Assembly: GCF_964355755.1 (NCBI RefSeq)
Contig: NC_092676.1
Location: 10,522,288 to 10,586,287, forward strand
Direction of reading: 5' to 3'
Source: Antedon mediterranea
Taxonomy: Eukaryota > Echinodermata > Crinoidea > Comatulida > Antedonidae
Length of the DNA stretch: 64,000 nucleotides
The notes below the pieces were generated by a model, which was not told where the DNA came from, ran no database searches, and saw only the letters and a program-made list of their open reading frames with translations. The position numbers and the translations under genes are program-made. Below are positions 57,601-64,000 of this stretch, in pieces (position 1 is the first letter of the stretch; the number at the start of each line of letters is the position of its first letter).

Positions 57601-60600
57601 GGCGGCAAATTTTTTTCCTAAAATACGAGAGCCTTTAAAACAAACAAGTACATTTTAGTTATAAATGAAATTATTGGAAGGCAGATTTTTTGGTAAATAA
57701 AATGTAATAGAGTAGCCAATTATTATTTTTCAATGTAATCATTTATTACTGAATAAAAACAAATATGTGCCAACATCAGTCAATAGACACAGTGCCTATA
57801 ATCATTAATAATGTCTGAACGATGTACAATTGCATTGCCTGACGTAGCTAGTTTAAATGAGGAATAAACCGACTACAAAAACAGCATGTACAAGTATAGT
57901 CATAGGTGTGTGTTATATATTTTGGTGATCTACAAAATTGATATTTTTCCATAGCTCGACAGACCAACATCGCTTTCAATTTAATGTACTTATGGTCTAA
58001 TACAAGTTACCTAATCTGAATTCTAACACAATAGTTAGTTTATATAGTAATAAAAATAATAAAAAGGTATATGGTATTGTAATTAAAATAATATCAATAA
58101 TTGGTTAGAAGAAGTAAAGTAATTATTTTTTTACACGAAAACGTCGGCCAAATACCCATAGTTAAAACAGTTAGTTAAAGTTCAAAATGGTTAGGTTAAG
58201 CGAGAGAGATCTAAATGTAATTTTATAGTATTTTTGAAAACAGCCTCGCGTTTTGAAGGTTCGAAGATTTTTTTGGAAAATTCGCGTATTTTGGAAAACT
58301 GTGCCTTCGGATAACTTTCTTATTGTAGAAAATTAATAGCACTACAAAACTTGTTTTAAGTTGGATAATTTTCCTAATTTAGAAAATTAATAGTAGCCTC
58401 AAGTTGAAGTATTTTGGAACAAGTGCCACAAAAATTATATTGGAGAAATTGTGTATTTAAGCAAATAATTAGCGCCCTCAAGTTGACGTATTTTGGACAA
58501 AGCGCGTGTTTTGGAAAATGAATAGCGCCCTCAATTTGACGTATTTTGGACAATTCACCTATTTTGGATAATTTATAGCGCCCTTAAGTTGACGTATTTT
58601 TGGAAAATTACAAGCGGTTCCAAATTGACGTATTTTGGACAATTTGCGTATTTTGGAAAATGAATAGCGCCCTCAAGTCGACGTATTTTGGAAAGACTCG
58701 CGTATTTTGGATTAGTATAGCGCCCTCAACTTGAAGTATTTTGGAAAAAATTTTGCGTATTTTCGACTGAATTTCACCAACCCTATCGCATTAATAAGGC
58801 TTTCCGATCGCTTATGATATTAAATACTGTAAACGTGCAATCCAAACGCCAGAATTTTGATTAATTAATTAATTTGTTTTGAATAGATATTTTCCAAACA
58901 TTATGAAATAGCAAACATTTTGTTTCAAGAAAGTCTACCCTCGACCTAATGGTAGCTATCCCATAACCATCATGATTAAATTCAAATCCTTTTCAAAGAC
59001 AGTATATTTGAAATGAAAAGTCTCGGCGGTTGATGAATGCTTCATGGATTGGTTTGGCAGGAATATCCGCCTAAGGCCTAATCTTGAGAGTTGGCTATCT
59101 TTATCATTGAGATCTCTAAATACATAAAAGGATTTTTAACATTCGATAAACATGAAGCTGGCACGACTGTTTGGTAAAACAATCTTATACCCGCATCGAA
59201 TACTAAACCAATCCAATCAATGCCAAGTATATTCATATTTTATAACTATAACATTTGTCAAGACGGAGGTTGTTTATCTGTTTGTTAGAAAGATTACGTC
59301 AACACTGCGCAATATAGATACGTGAATTTCTGAAGTTACTCTTTTTATTCCCAACTGGAAATCATACACCATTACGGCTCAATACACTGCGGCATATATT
59401 TATCTCAAGCAGTAGACGACTAGAAGAACGTATAATTTTTCAACTTTCACTCAACTCTCAAACTCAATGGACTTAATGTATCATTTAAATCATATAGGAA
59501 TTGAGTTATATCTTGTCTATCTGATTGACATGAGTTATTATTATGTAATACCTTTTGTTTGTCAATGCTTTTGTCAATTTGTTATTTGCTTGTTAATTGT
59601 TACACCCAATAGACTCCTTTGTTTTCTAGTGTACCCCTTTTCTATATGTATTCGTCTTTTACCAATACTGTATTCTATCAGTACCTGATGATATCCTATG
59701 GTCGAAAGTACTCGTACAATAAATATTTTATTTTAAAGCAGAAACAAGAAATTTGTCTGTTTTATCTCAAGCACGTACGTTTTAGACTATTTTAAGCATT
59801 TCGTAAATTCCGTAAATTCACATTTTTCGACCGAATAATCATCACGATTGTAGATCGGTTTTCTCGTTTCACCAATGGCGCAGGTTGGCACTCTCTTATT
59901 TTTCTCGTTATTCTTTAATTCTAGATTTATACCTGAATCGGCAAGATGGTTGATGACCCAAGGTCGTATCGACGAAGCGTTGAGGGCGATAGAGAAAGCA
60001 GCAAAAGTAAATGGGAAGAAATTGCCTGATTTGATATACGATAAACACAATTTTACCGTTGTATGTATTAAATCTTTTTATGTTGCTCAGTAGTTAATTC
60101 TACAAATTTATTACACAGTCAATAAAGAGCTATTCATTAAAAAAAACCAAAAGATTAAACGTAAACTGCTAATATTAAATCTAATTTTTTAGCTTATGGA
60201 ATTTTATTCACTAATTATCGTCTCTACAGTATATAGAATCGAAACTATATTATAAGAGATATTGATGTAATAATAATAATAATTTATTTGGAGATTACAC
60301 TTTTACAACAGTGGCACTCGACCAAATGGAAGGTGCATCCAAGAGAAATATACAAAAAAAAAAAAAAAAAAAACATGATATAGAAAATAACAATTACAAT
60401 AAAAAGTCGACGTAGGTCAACATGTCAAAACAATTCAACTACAGTAACTACAATACCATTGAACTGACACCTAAAAATACAAAATTACAAGAAATAAACA
60501 TATAGAATAGGTAGGAACTGTACAATATAAAATGAATTGGGCAACAACAATGTAGACCTAACACTATAATGAGATAGATATCAATCATTTAGTGAGATAG

Positions 60601-61935
60601 ATATCAATCATTTAGTTTGATTGATATGAACATTACTAATAATACGATACATTATTAATAATAATAATAACTAGAATTTAATTCGTCACTTTGACGAATT
60701 ATAGATGATCATTTTTAAAATTTTAATGAAATTAACATCTTTTAAACATGCATGTACGTTAACATACGATTGTAAAAAGTTGATGTACACCATCCTATGA
60801 CATGATGCATATGCGCTTATTATGTGTCATGTATATTATGTACGGTATTATACTGTATATTCATATACAGTGTAGCATAGGTGAAACATTCTTATTTGAT
60901 TGTGAAAATTTATCCTCCATAAGAAATTTTTGTTTTAATAAATTGAAAATGGACTTAATGAAGACTATTTGGATATTTATATTATTGGTTCAACATACCT
61001 ACTGCTAGATAACATATGCTTATATGATTTTTACCAAGATAAAACAATTATCCACATTTTGTACAACGATAATAAATCATTTTTAATGAAAGTTATGGCA
61101 CATAGGAGAGAAACATTGAAAAAACATTTCTACCCCTTAATGAGTTTATTTTTATGTGCTTTATATAATCCGTAGAATGTGAATATTACAATTTAATGAT
61201 AATTACAACGTTCTTAACTTATTTACGGTTTTATTAGCATCTCTCATAATAATATTCATTATTTCTATTTATCTTGACCGTATTGAAATAAATTGGGCTG
61301 TCGCACAACGAAATAGAAAAACAAACATTAATCTGCGAAAAGTGGTAGTAATAGGCCTATACTAAAAGATATAAATGACTTTCTATAGGCTGAAGATGAG
61401 AGTGGTACCATATTAGACCTGTTCAAGACGCCAAACATGAGAAAAAAGACACTTATAATGATGTATAACTGGTAATAATGATTTTTAAACTTTTCCAACT
61501 GTTTTGTAAGTAACAGTGATTTTATTTGTTATTGTTAAATAATCACACTTGTGGCTGAGTAAGTAAACTATACTTTGCAGTACTGTAGCCTGTTCTTATC
61601 ATTAAACCTATAACATTAATGCGATATTATGTGTATAAGGTTTACACACAAGCTCCAATTTTGAAGTGTTAAAACTACTGTACAACCAGGTAAGGCAAAA
61701 TTCATTAATTGTTGTCTAAATTACAGGTTTGTTGTTGCTTGCGTTTATTATGGGCTGTCACTTAGTACATCGACGCTTGGAGTTAATGATTACATTGCGT
61801 TTTGGATATCTGGCATTGTAGAAATACCAGCCTGTTTACTTTGTATGTTTGTTGTTGACAAATTTGGGAGGAGGTGGAGCCTATGTTATACTATGCTAAT
61901 TGGTGGCGTGGCCTGTATTTTGACTATTTGGACAC
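37448..61935 (+). CDS. SLC22-family organic cation/anion transporter-like protein B, 5' part (7 exons in window)
   Basis: Exons 37448-37834, 49557-49660, 49772-49926, 56636-56804, 59925-60060, 61389-61471 and 61727-61935 join in frame into 414 complete codons. They cover the N-terminus to the end of about TM9; the last exons must lie beyond 64000. The start MKFDDLVKYVGEFGFYQK parallels gene A. The extracellular loop has paired cysteines and NFT/NTT glycosylation sites. Motif A is canonical (SLSDRYGRKP), and PESARWL and DKFGRRW are present. Every shared intron has the same phase as in gene A. Introns 1 and 3 are 11.7 and 6.7 kb because of inserted repeats. No stop or frameshift is seen. Confidence 0.92.
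37928..38095 (+). pseudogene. Ty3/Gypsy RT palm fragment
   Basis: The translation KDQYFTKIDLNK, then stops where GYWQ is expected, then IPMAPDCKHLTAF and HEGLYELK is an RT palm segment. It is on the plus strand, opposite to the larger element beside it. Confidence 0.7.
38109..38203. repeat. 46-bp direct tandem duplication
   Basis: Two essentially identical copies of a unit starting ATTAGGCCTACCAATTATAA lie head to tail. Confidence 0.85.
38356..38640 (-). pseudogene. RT thumb and RNase H start
   Basis: HIRKVSEVFERL, then LQLPEINKTFVLRTDASDVG: the end of RT and the first catalytic Asp of RNase H. Later RNase H motifs are not found. Confidence 0.75.
39130..39500 (-). pseudogene. RT N-terminal region
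   Basis: GEHKIVV, then MFRMGVVSTSSSAYASPVF and KKPDGSNRICCDI are the first RT motifs of a Ty3/Gypsy element. Stops interrupt the frame. Confidence 0.78.
39750..40516 (-). pseudogene. integrase zinc finger and catalytic core
   Basis: LGGHLGVRKTITTFKK-type zinc finger (~40370-40290); then RYPEAIPIKN (~40100), DTGSQVTSGLINRLLSI (~40020) with the second Asp, and MCNGLGEMFTGTLK (~39930) with the Glu. Frameshifts and a stop break it. Confidence 0.78.
40540..41060 (-). pseudogene. LINE RT C-terminal fragment
   Basis: LQLNVAET.EMVIDFR, then YKYLGVIFDDKL (~40900), and after a gap TKRYRDSFVAKGIVFLN (~40600) match the end of CR1/L2/jockey-type proteins. Stops and frameshifts are present. Confidence 0.7.
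41413..42596. mobile_element. non-autonomous hAT-like element
   Basis: The ends CAGTGGCGTATCCAG and CTGGATACGCCACTG are inverted repeats. The flanks AAACCACA (41405-41412) and AAACTACA (42597-42604) match at 7 of 8 bases, fitting an 8-bp hAT-type duplication. No transposase is present. A smaller inverted pair, GTTTTGTAGTTGAGCCTC (~42069) and its complement (~42287-42306), marks another element inside it. Confidence 0.85.
42663..42692. repeat. (GA)n microsatellite
   Basis: About fifteen GA units. Confidence 0.95.
43085..43400 (-). pseudogene. nucleocapsid remnant and protease active-site region
   Basis: VLRDSGCSSVVMK is a DSG-type retroviral-like protease site. Upstream on the minus strand a CYFC...HRAD segment in shifted frames is the remains of a zinc knuckle. 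Confidence 0.65.
43895..44968. mobile_element. foldback element with ~340-bp arms
   Basis: The left arm starts with TCACGAAACC, then GTCTTAGC-type repeats in complement. The right arm ends with the same sequence inverted (CTTAGCTTTCGTGGTC). Matching continues inward through the TGAATACCACACC segment to TTTTTGTTTCTATGGA (44207) and TCCATAGAAACAAAAA (44454-44469). The spacer is ~200 bp. The right arm has extra sequence (about 44630-44870). It is non-coding. Confidence 0.8.
45569..45622. repeat. strong hairpin
   Basis: GAAAGGTTATATCA is repeated inverted as TGATATAACCTTTC, 17 bp apart, at the right side of the nested foldback region. Confidence 0.7.
45777..47726. mobile_element. hAT-like non-autonomous element, second
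   Basis: The left end AGGGGCGGATCCAGG and the right end CTAGATCCGCCACTG form an imperfect inverted pair of the CAGTGGCGGATCCAG type. The ~1.9-kb interior shows no transposase. No clear target duplication was found because the flanks do not align directly. Confidence 0.65.
47727..48830. other. gene B intron 1, AT-rich
   Basis: Highly AT-rich, with no recognisable element. Confidence 0.5.
48830..49130 (-). pseudogene. LINE C-terminal remnant
   Basis: KKLHRILPTNKRLYQWKV, then ETQTCEVTNVE and, after a shift, a FLV(V)LFKNF(W) ending resemble the Cys/His tail of a LINE RT. It is short and frameshifted. Confidence 0.45.
49557..49660 (+). CDS. gene B coding exon 2 (residues 130-164)
   Basis: WDLVC and TM2, ending in the AG of the conserved Arg164 codon. 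Same length (104 nt) as gene A exon 2. Confidence 0.93.
49772..49926 (+). CDS. gene B coding exon 3 (residues 164-216)
   Basis: YGRKP and TM3-TM4. 155 nt, donor GTGAGT, phase 1. Confidence 0.93.
49927..51282. other. gene B intron 3, first part
   Basis: Mostly unassigned. The TTAA-family MITE end AATACATCTTTAA lies at ~50860-50872, and a SINE family 1 tail (GTATCATCGGCGGTTTAGAA at ~51028-51047) follows at 50985-51060. Confidence 0.5.
51283..52463. repeat. 74-bp tandem satellite, 16 copies, palindromic monomer
   Basis: The period is exactly 74 bp from GTGCATAGG at 51283 to the last start at 52393. Each monomer contains a near-perfect hairpin, GTATACCAGGGAAGAGTG facing CACTCTTCTCTGGGTATAC, with a 7-nt loop, then a ~30-bp linker. 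Diagnostic variants (ACAAGG, ATCAAC, ATTAAC) recur, with many shared 444 bp (six monomers) apart, so there is higher-order duplication. Frames running through it are artefacts. Confidence 0.95.
53400..53885. repeat. ~75-bp minisatellite in the left foldback arm
   Basis: About six copies of a unit with ACCTGCCATCAATATGATGG, then an A/T-rich stretch and GTAAGCTACATTTG. The right arm holds about five inverted copies at 55440-55815. Confidence 0.85.
53938..54920 (-). pseudogene. transposon-associated protein with CXC-type Cys cluster, broken
   Basis: Reading down the minus strand: DKEIVTAGGF, ADHEKSDTRLVM (~54735), SRDTGVLVIL, TSKKRKYI, HTISGSNTTS (~54500), a palindromic insert, SGHSKASAWEVL (~54395), LPPTSDAVHQHIKRAHFQ (~54180), GWELSNGKL and a terminal cluster with CGCKTRC, CRCKK, CTALCRC (~53960). 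I know this architecture as a repeated, probably transposon-borne protein in aquatic invertebrates; its enzymatic class is unclear to me. Frameshifts, stops and an insertion break it. Confidence 0.6.
54432..54488. mobile_element. 57-bp palindromic insertion with 6-bp target duplication
   Basis: GGGAAGAGTTAAATTAC pairs perfectly with GTAATTTAACTCTTCCC across a 17-nt loop. The direct repeat ATATGA flanks it (54426-54431 and 54489-54494). Removing one repeat plus the insert brings the two parts of the interrupted protein (TTSY and SGHS) together, so it is a real insertion. Its ends, CAGGGAAGAGT/ACTCTTCCCTG, match the satellite hairpin. Confidence 0.8.
55038..55330 (+). pseudogene. duplicate C-terminal end of the CXC-type gene (right arm)
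   Basis: It is an inverted copy of 53938-54230 encoding the LPPTSDAVHQHIKRAHFQ to CGCKTRC region. It has no upstream part in this orientation. Confidence 0.75.
56636..56804 (+). CDS. gene B coding exon 4 (residues 216-272)
   Basis: GTEWVGPSYRK and TM5-TM6. 169 nt, donor GTAAGT, phase 2. Confidence 0.93.
56805..57400. other. gene B intron 4, first part
   Basis: AT-rich, nothing recognised. Confidence 0.5.
57405..58790. mobile_element. foldback element of TACGTCAA / TTGACGTA modules
   Basis: The left arm (57405-57630) holds about eight copies of CCAAAATACGTCAA with TTGAGGGCGCTAT between them. The right arm (58275-58770) holds a dozen inverted copies (TTGACGTATTTTGG, AGCGCCCTCAA), ending CACCAACCCTA. 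The ~640-bp centre is non-coding. The same arm occurs alone at 23930-24075. Confidence 0.75.
58791..59466. other. gene B intron 4, unassigned
   Basis: No gene or bounded repeat. The latter part (from ~59150) may belong to the retroelement 3' end that follows. Confidence 0.4.
59467..59730 (+). mobile_element. probable Penelope-like 3' end with hammerhead-like core
   Basis: CTGATGA (59685-59691) is followed by a short imperfect stem and GAAA (59704-59707), then GTACTCGTAC and AATAAA (59718-59723). The layout parallels the clearer motif at 62553-62579 after a GIY-YIG fragment. The upstream frame has no recognisable domain. Confidence 0.4.
59925..60060 (+). CDS. gene B coding exon 5 (residues 272-317)
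   Basis: PESARWLMTQGR and the start of the cytoplasmic loop. 136 nt, donor GTATGT, phase 0. Confidence 0.93.
60061..61388. other. gene B intron 5
   Basis: It contains a retroposon-like tail (AATAATAATAATTTATTTGG at ~60270) and a poly-A run at ~60353-60373. A 28-bp duplication lies at ~60570-60625. Otherwise AT-rich. Confidence 0.5.
61389..61471 (+). CDS. gene B coding exon 6 (residues 318-345)
   Basis: End of the cytoplasmic loop, with DLFKTPNMRKKT. 83 nt, donor GTAATA, phase 2. Confidence 0.92.
61727..61935 (+). CDS. gene B coding exon 7 (residues 345-414)
   Basis: TM7-TM9 with DKFGRRW. 209 nt, donor GTGAGT, phase 1. The next exon is not in the window. Confidence 0.93.
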
Positions 61936-62039
61936 GTGAGTTTTTAAATTTTTTTTGTATAGGCCCTATTCATAATAATTAATGGATTATAGTGTAAAGT
62001 CGTTTATGCAAAAATACAATATGGTAACATCATTAGGAT

Positions 62040-62640
62040 AAGACAATCAATTAAAGCAAAAAACACTCTCCGTATGAGAATGACACAACATAGATCAGCT
62101 ATCAAAACATTAAAGCTTGATCAACCTGTAGCCGAACATTTTAATTCAGCTGGTCACTCGATTGCAAATTTCAGTGTTATTGCAATAGACCACGATGTCA
62201 AATGGAGCGACAAAACTCGCAAAGACAAAGAAAACCACTGGGAATTACTACTTAAAACCACAAAACCTTTTGGACTTAACATTAGGAACATACTCCCAGA
62301 TCGGTAAAATTATTCCATTGACTACCAACATTTAAATTTCAATATTAACCACCATTTTAGCTTTTTTTACTTCCATTCCAAAATTGTTTATATCTCTACC
62401 AAGCTACCTTCTTTGTTTTTCTACTCTTATTCAGTCTCCACCCACTATTCAACACGCGCTGTTTCTATTGTTATATTTCTTTTATTCCTGTCCACCCAGG
62501 CAGTACTTGCCAACTCATATGCTATGACTTTATCCAAATTCCTTCACTTGCACTGATGAAGGGCTAGTGTTGCCCGAAAGCTCTACTAACTTTTCTGGCT
62601 GTTTACTTTATCGTTTTGATTTAGCTTTTCGCTTTTTTTT
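62040..62640 (+). mobile_element. Penelope-like element 3' end with GIY-YIG C-terminus
   Basis: The frame 62074-62307 reads MRMTQHRSAIKTLK, PVAEHFNSAGHS and ENHWELLLKTTKPFGLNIR, which is the end of the GIY-YIG nuclease region in Penelope-like retroelements. It is 5'-truncated, and the GIY and YIG boxes themselves lie outside the fragment. About 330 bp of 3' sequence with a hammerhead-like motif follow. Confidence 0.8.
62553..62579 (+). ncRNA. hammerhead-ribozyme-like motif in the Penelope-like 3' region
   Basis: CTGATGA (62553-62559) is followed by GGGC (62561-62564), a 7-nt loop, GCCC (62572-62575) and GAAA (62576-62579), the conserved core and stem II of a hammerhead. Hammerheads are established in Penelope-like elements. 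One extra A lies before stem II, and stems I and III are not convincing by eye, so activity is doubtful. Confidence 0.5.
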
Positions 62641-62689
62641 GTATCTCTATTGAGATCCAGCCACTGATACCCACAGCATTGTCATTTAT

Positions 62690-62746
62690 ATATTATATAA
62701 TATATATATTATATTGTCATATATATATATATATATATATATATAA
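62690..62746. repeat. (AT)n microsatellite
   Basis: A mostly pure TA run with small interruptions. Confidence 0.9.
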
Positions 62747-62862
62747 ATCATACTGTAAATTATAGAAACAGTGCTCATATTCGGAACATGATCTCATAAT
62801 CGCGTCGAGCATAGCTCATTGGCGAAAGTTCCATATTTTTTAGTTGTATGAAAAAATGTCTC

Positions 62863-62935
62863 TGGCTGGATTCGAACCTGCAACCTCTCGCTTACAGGGC
62901 GAGTATCATACCACTAGACCACAGAGCCTTGTATG
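62863..62935 (-). tRNA. tRNA-Thr(TGT)-like sequence, SINE head or pseudogene
   Basis: On the minus strand, GGCTCTG pairs with CAGAGAC with one mismatch. The D region has GGTCTAGTGGTA, an anticodon stem CTCGC/GCGAG holds loop CCTGTAA, and the T-arm has GGTTCGAATCC. The anticodon would be TGT. Position 33 is C rather than the universal T, and no termination T-run follows cleanly on this strand, so a working tRNA is unlikely. Confidence 0.55.
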
Positions 62936-63081
62936 GTATTATCACAGATTTTCACCCACCAGATACATTCTCTCATACAACAAACGCCCTCACAATCAGT
63001 GGAGGCTTAACAAGTCAGAATAAATTCCAACTTTAATTCGCAACGGTTTTTTAAATAATATTGTGTATATGTAAATCAATG

Positions 63082-63083
<2 letters not shown>

Positions 63084-63119
<36 letters not shown>
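63084..63119. repeat. (AT)n microsatellite
   Basis: An uninterrupted TA run. Confidence 0.95.
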
Positions 63120-63124
<5 letters not shown>

Positions 63125-63385
63125 TCACAATGGACTTTTTACTGCCTGTGTGAGCGCATAATGGCATTTGACCTGCTTGTGTAAGATCACAATGGCATGC
63201 GTTCTGCCGCCATGAGAGCACATTGGCAGTTGTCCTGCGTGTGTGAGGCCCTTTGGCATTTACCTGCTGGCATTTACCTGCTTGGACCATGGCATCGGAC
63301 CTGCTCCAGTTGAGAGGTGTGGACAATTTCGAACGCGTTTGCTATACGTCGGCAACGTTATGATTTCTCTTTGGCATTTACCTGC
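63125..63385. repeat. degenerate ~30-bp repeat, TGGCATTTACCTGC
   Basis: About eight imperfect copies of TGGCATTTACCTGC or TGGCATTTGACCTGC are joined by TGTGTGAG-type linkers. All are in one orientation. Confidence 0.7.
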
Positions 63386-63539
63386 TGACTTTCAGGCTCT
63401 GCATTAACTATATTTTTGGAAAAGTAAATAAACAAAGAGTCCGATCTTCCTCCATTCGATGCGAAGATTAAAATTGAGTTGGGTTTTGTTAGTAAGAGGT
63501 AAGAAAAATAAAATACATCTATTTTCTGATTACATCATA

Positions 63540-64000
63540 CTGACTGCTAGGCTAATAAAGTACATTTTAGGCAAGGCCTATCATAGAGAAGATGGTATAT
63601 AGAATAGGCCTAGCCTAGGCTAGACTATGCTAGCCTACTAACTAGGCCTAGGCCTAGTAGTAGGACTAATAGGCATAGGGCTGGGATGCTAGGTAAGGCG
63701 CCTACCTAACACAGGCCTTAGTTTAGGGGTGCCTGCCCTAAAGGCCTACGCTGGCTAGCTTGCTCTGCCTATGTAGTATTGCATGCTTACTGATTTTTCT
63801 TTGTTTTTATTTGCAGAAATTCAATATAGGCCTATTTATATACTGCCTGACCAAGTTTCTGAGAATTTATGAACCATCAAACTGTACACAGTACCTTTGC
63901 ATACACACATTATAGGCCTTACTAGGCCTAATATAATATAATTATTGTTAGCGACATTAATTACAAATAAATAATGTAATGTTAAATTATATAGGCTAGG
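63540..64000. repeat. AGGCCTA-rich tract
   Basis: Dense overlapping AGGCCTA, CTAGGCCTAG and TAGCCTAGG sequence, a concentrated form of the palindrome found all over the window. No gene is seen to the window end. Confidence 0.6.

Overview
The window is eukaryotic and very AT-rich. It has split genes with GT-AG introns, tRNA-derived SINEs and many retrotransposon and foldback remnants. The palindrome TAGGCCTA recurs throughout. The transposon families and the SLC22 genes together suggest an invertebrate deuterostome, most likely an echinoderm. That assignment is inference, since no diagnostic single-copy marker is present.

Host genes: two paralogous SLC22-family (organic cation/anion transporter-like) genes lie head to tail on the plus strand. 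Gene A (10986-21402) is complete, with 10 coding exons and 568 predicted residues. Gene B (37448-61935) has its first 7 coding exons here; the 3' end lies beyond the window. Intron phases are the same at every shared junction (0,2,1,2,0,2,1), so they look like a tandem duplication. Gene A is compact, while gene B is swollen by repeats in introns 1 and 3.

Layout: 1-4921 is non-coding, with degenerate duplications and short-motif repeats. 4922-10523 is a TIR element built from TTGCGCAA modules, split by a young, apparently intact Ty3/Mag-like LTR retrotransposon (5401-10159). 10986-21402 is gene A, with two TTAA-flanked MITEs and a 5S rRNA-derived sequence in its introns. 21736-24345 holds a LINE fragment, two SINEs and repeat modules. 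24454-29241 is a decayed LTR element with integrase before reverse transcriptase. 29256-37447 holds LINE, Penelope-like, SINE and TIR remnants.

37448-61935 is gene B. Its intron 1 carries a second integrase-before-RT element (minus strand), two hAT-like elements and nested foldbacks. Its intron 3 carries a 16 x 74 bp palindromic satellite and a ~3.8 kb inverted-repeat element with a CXC-type transposon gene remnant. 61936-64000 holds a Penelope-like 3' end with a hammerhead-like motif, a tRNA-like sequence and short repeats.

Most striking: a ~57 bp palindrome flanked by a 6 bp duplication inside the foldback gene shares its core with the satellite monomer 2-3 kb away. An array of C/EBP-consensus-like palindromes, carried by a transposon, also sits ~0.5 kb upstream of gene A.
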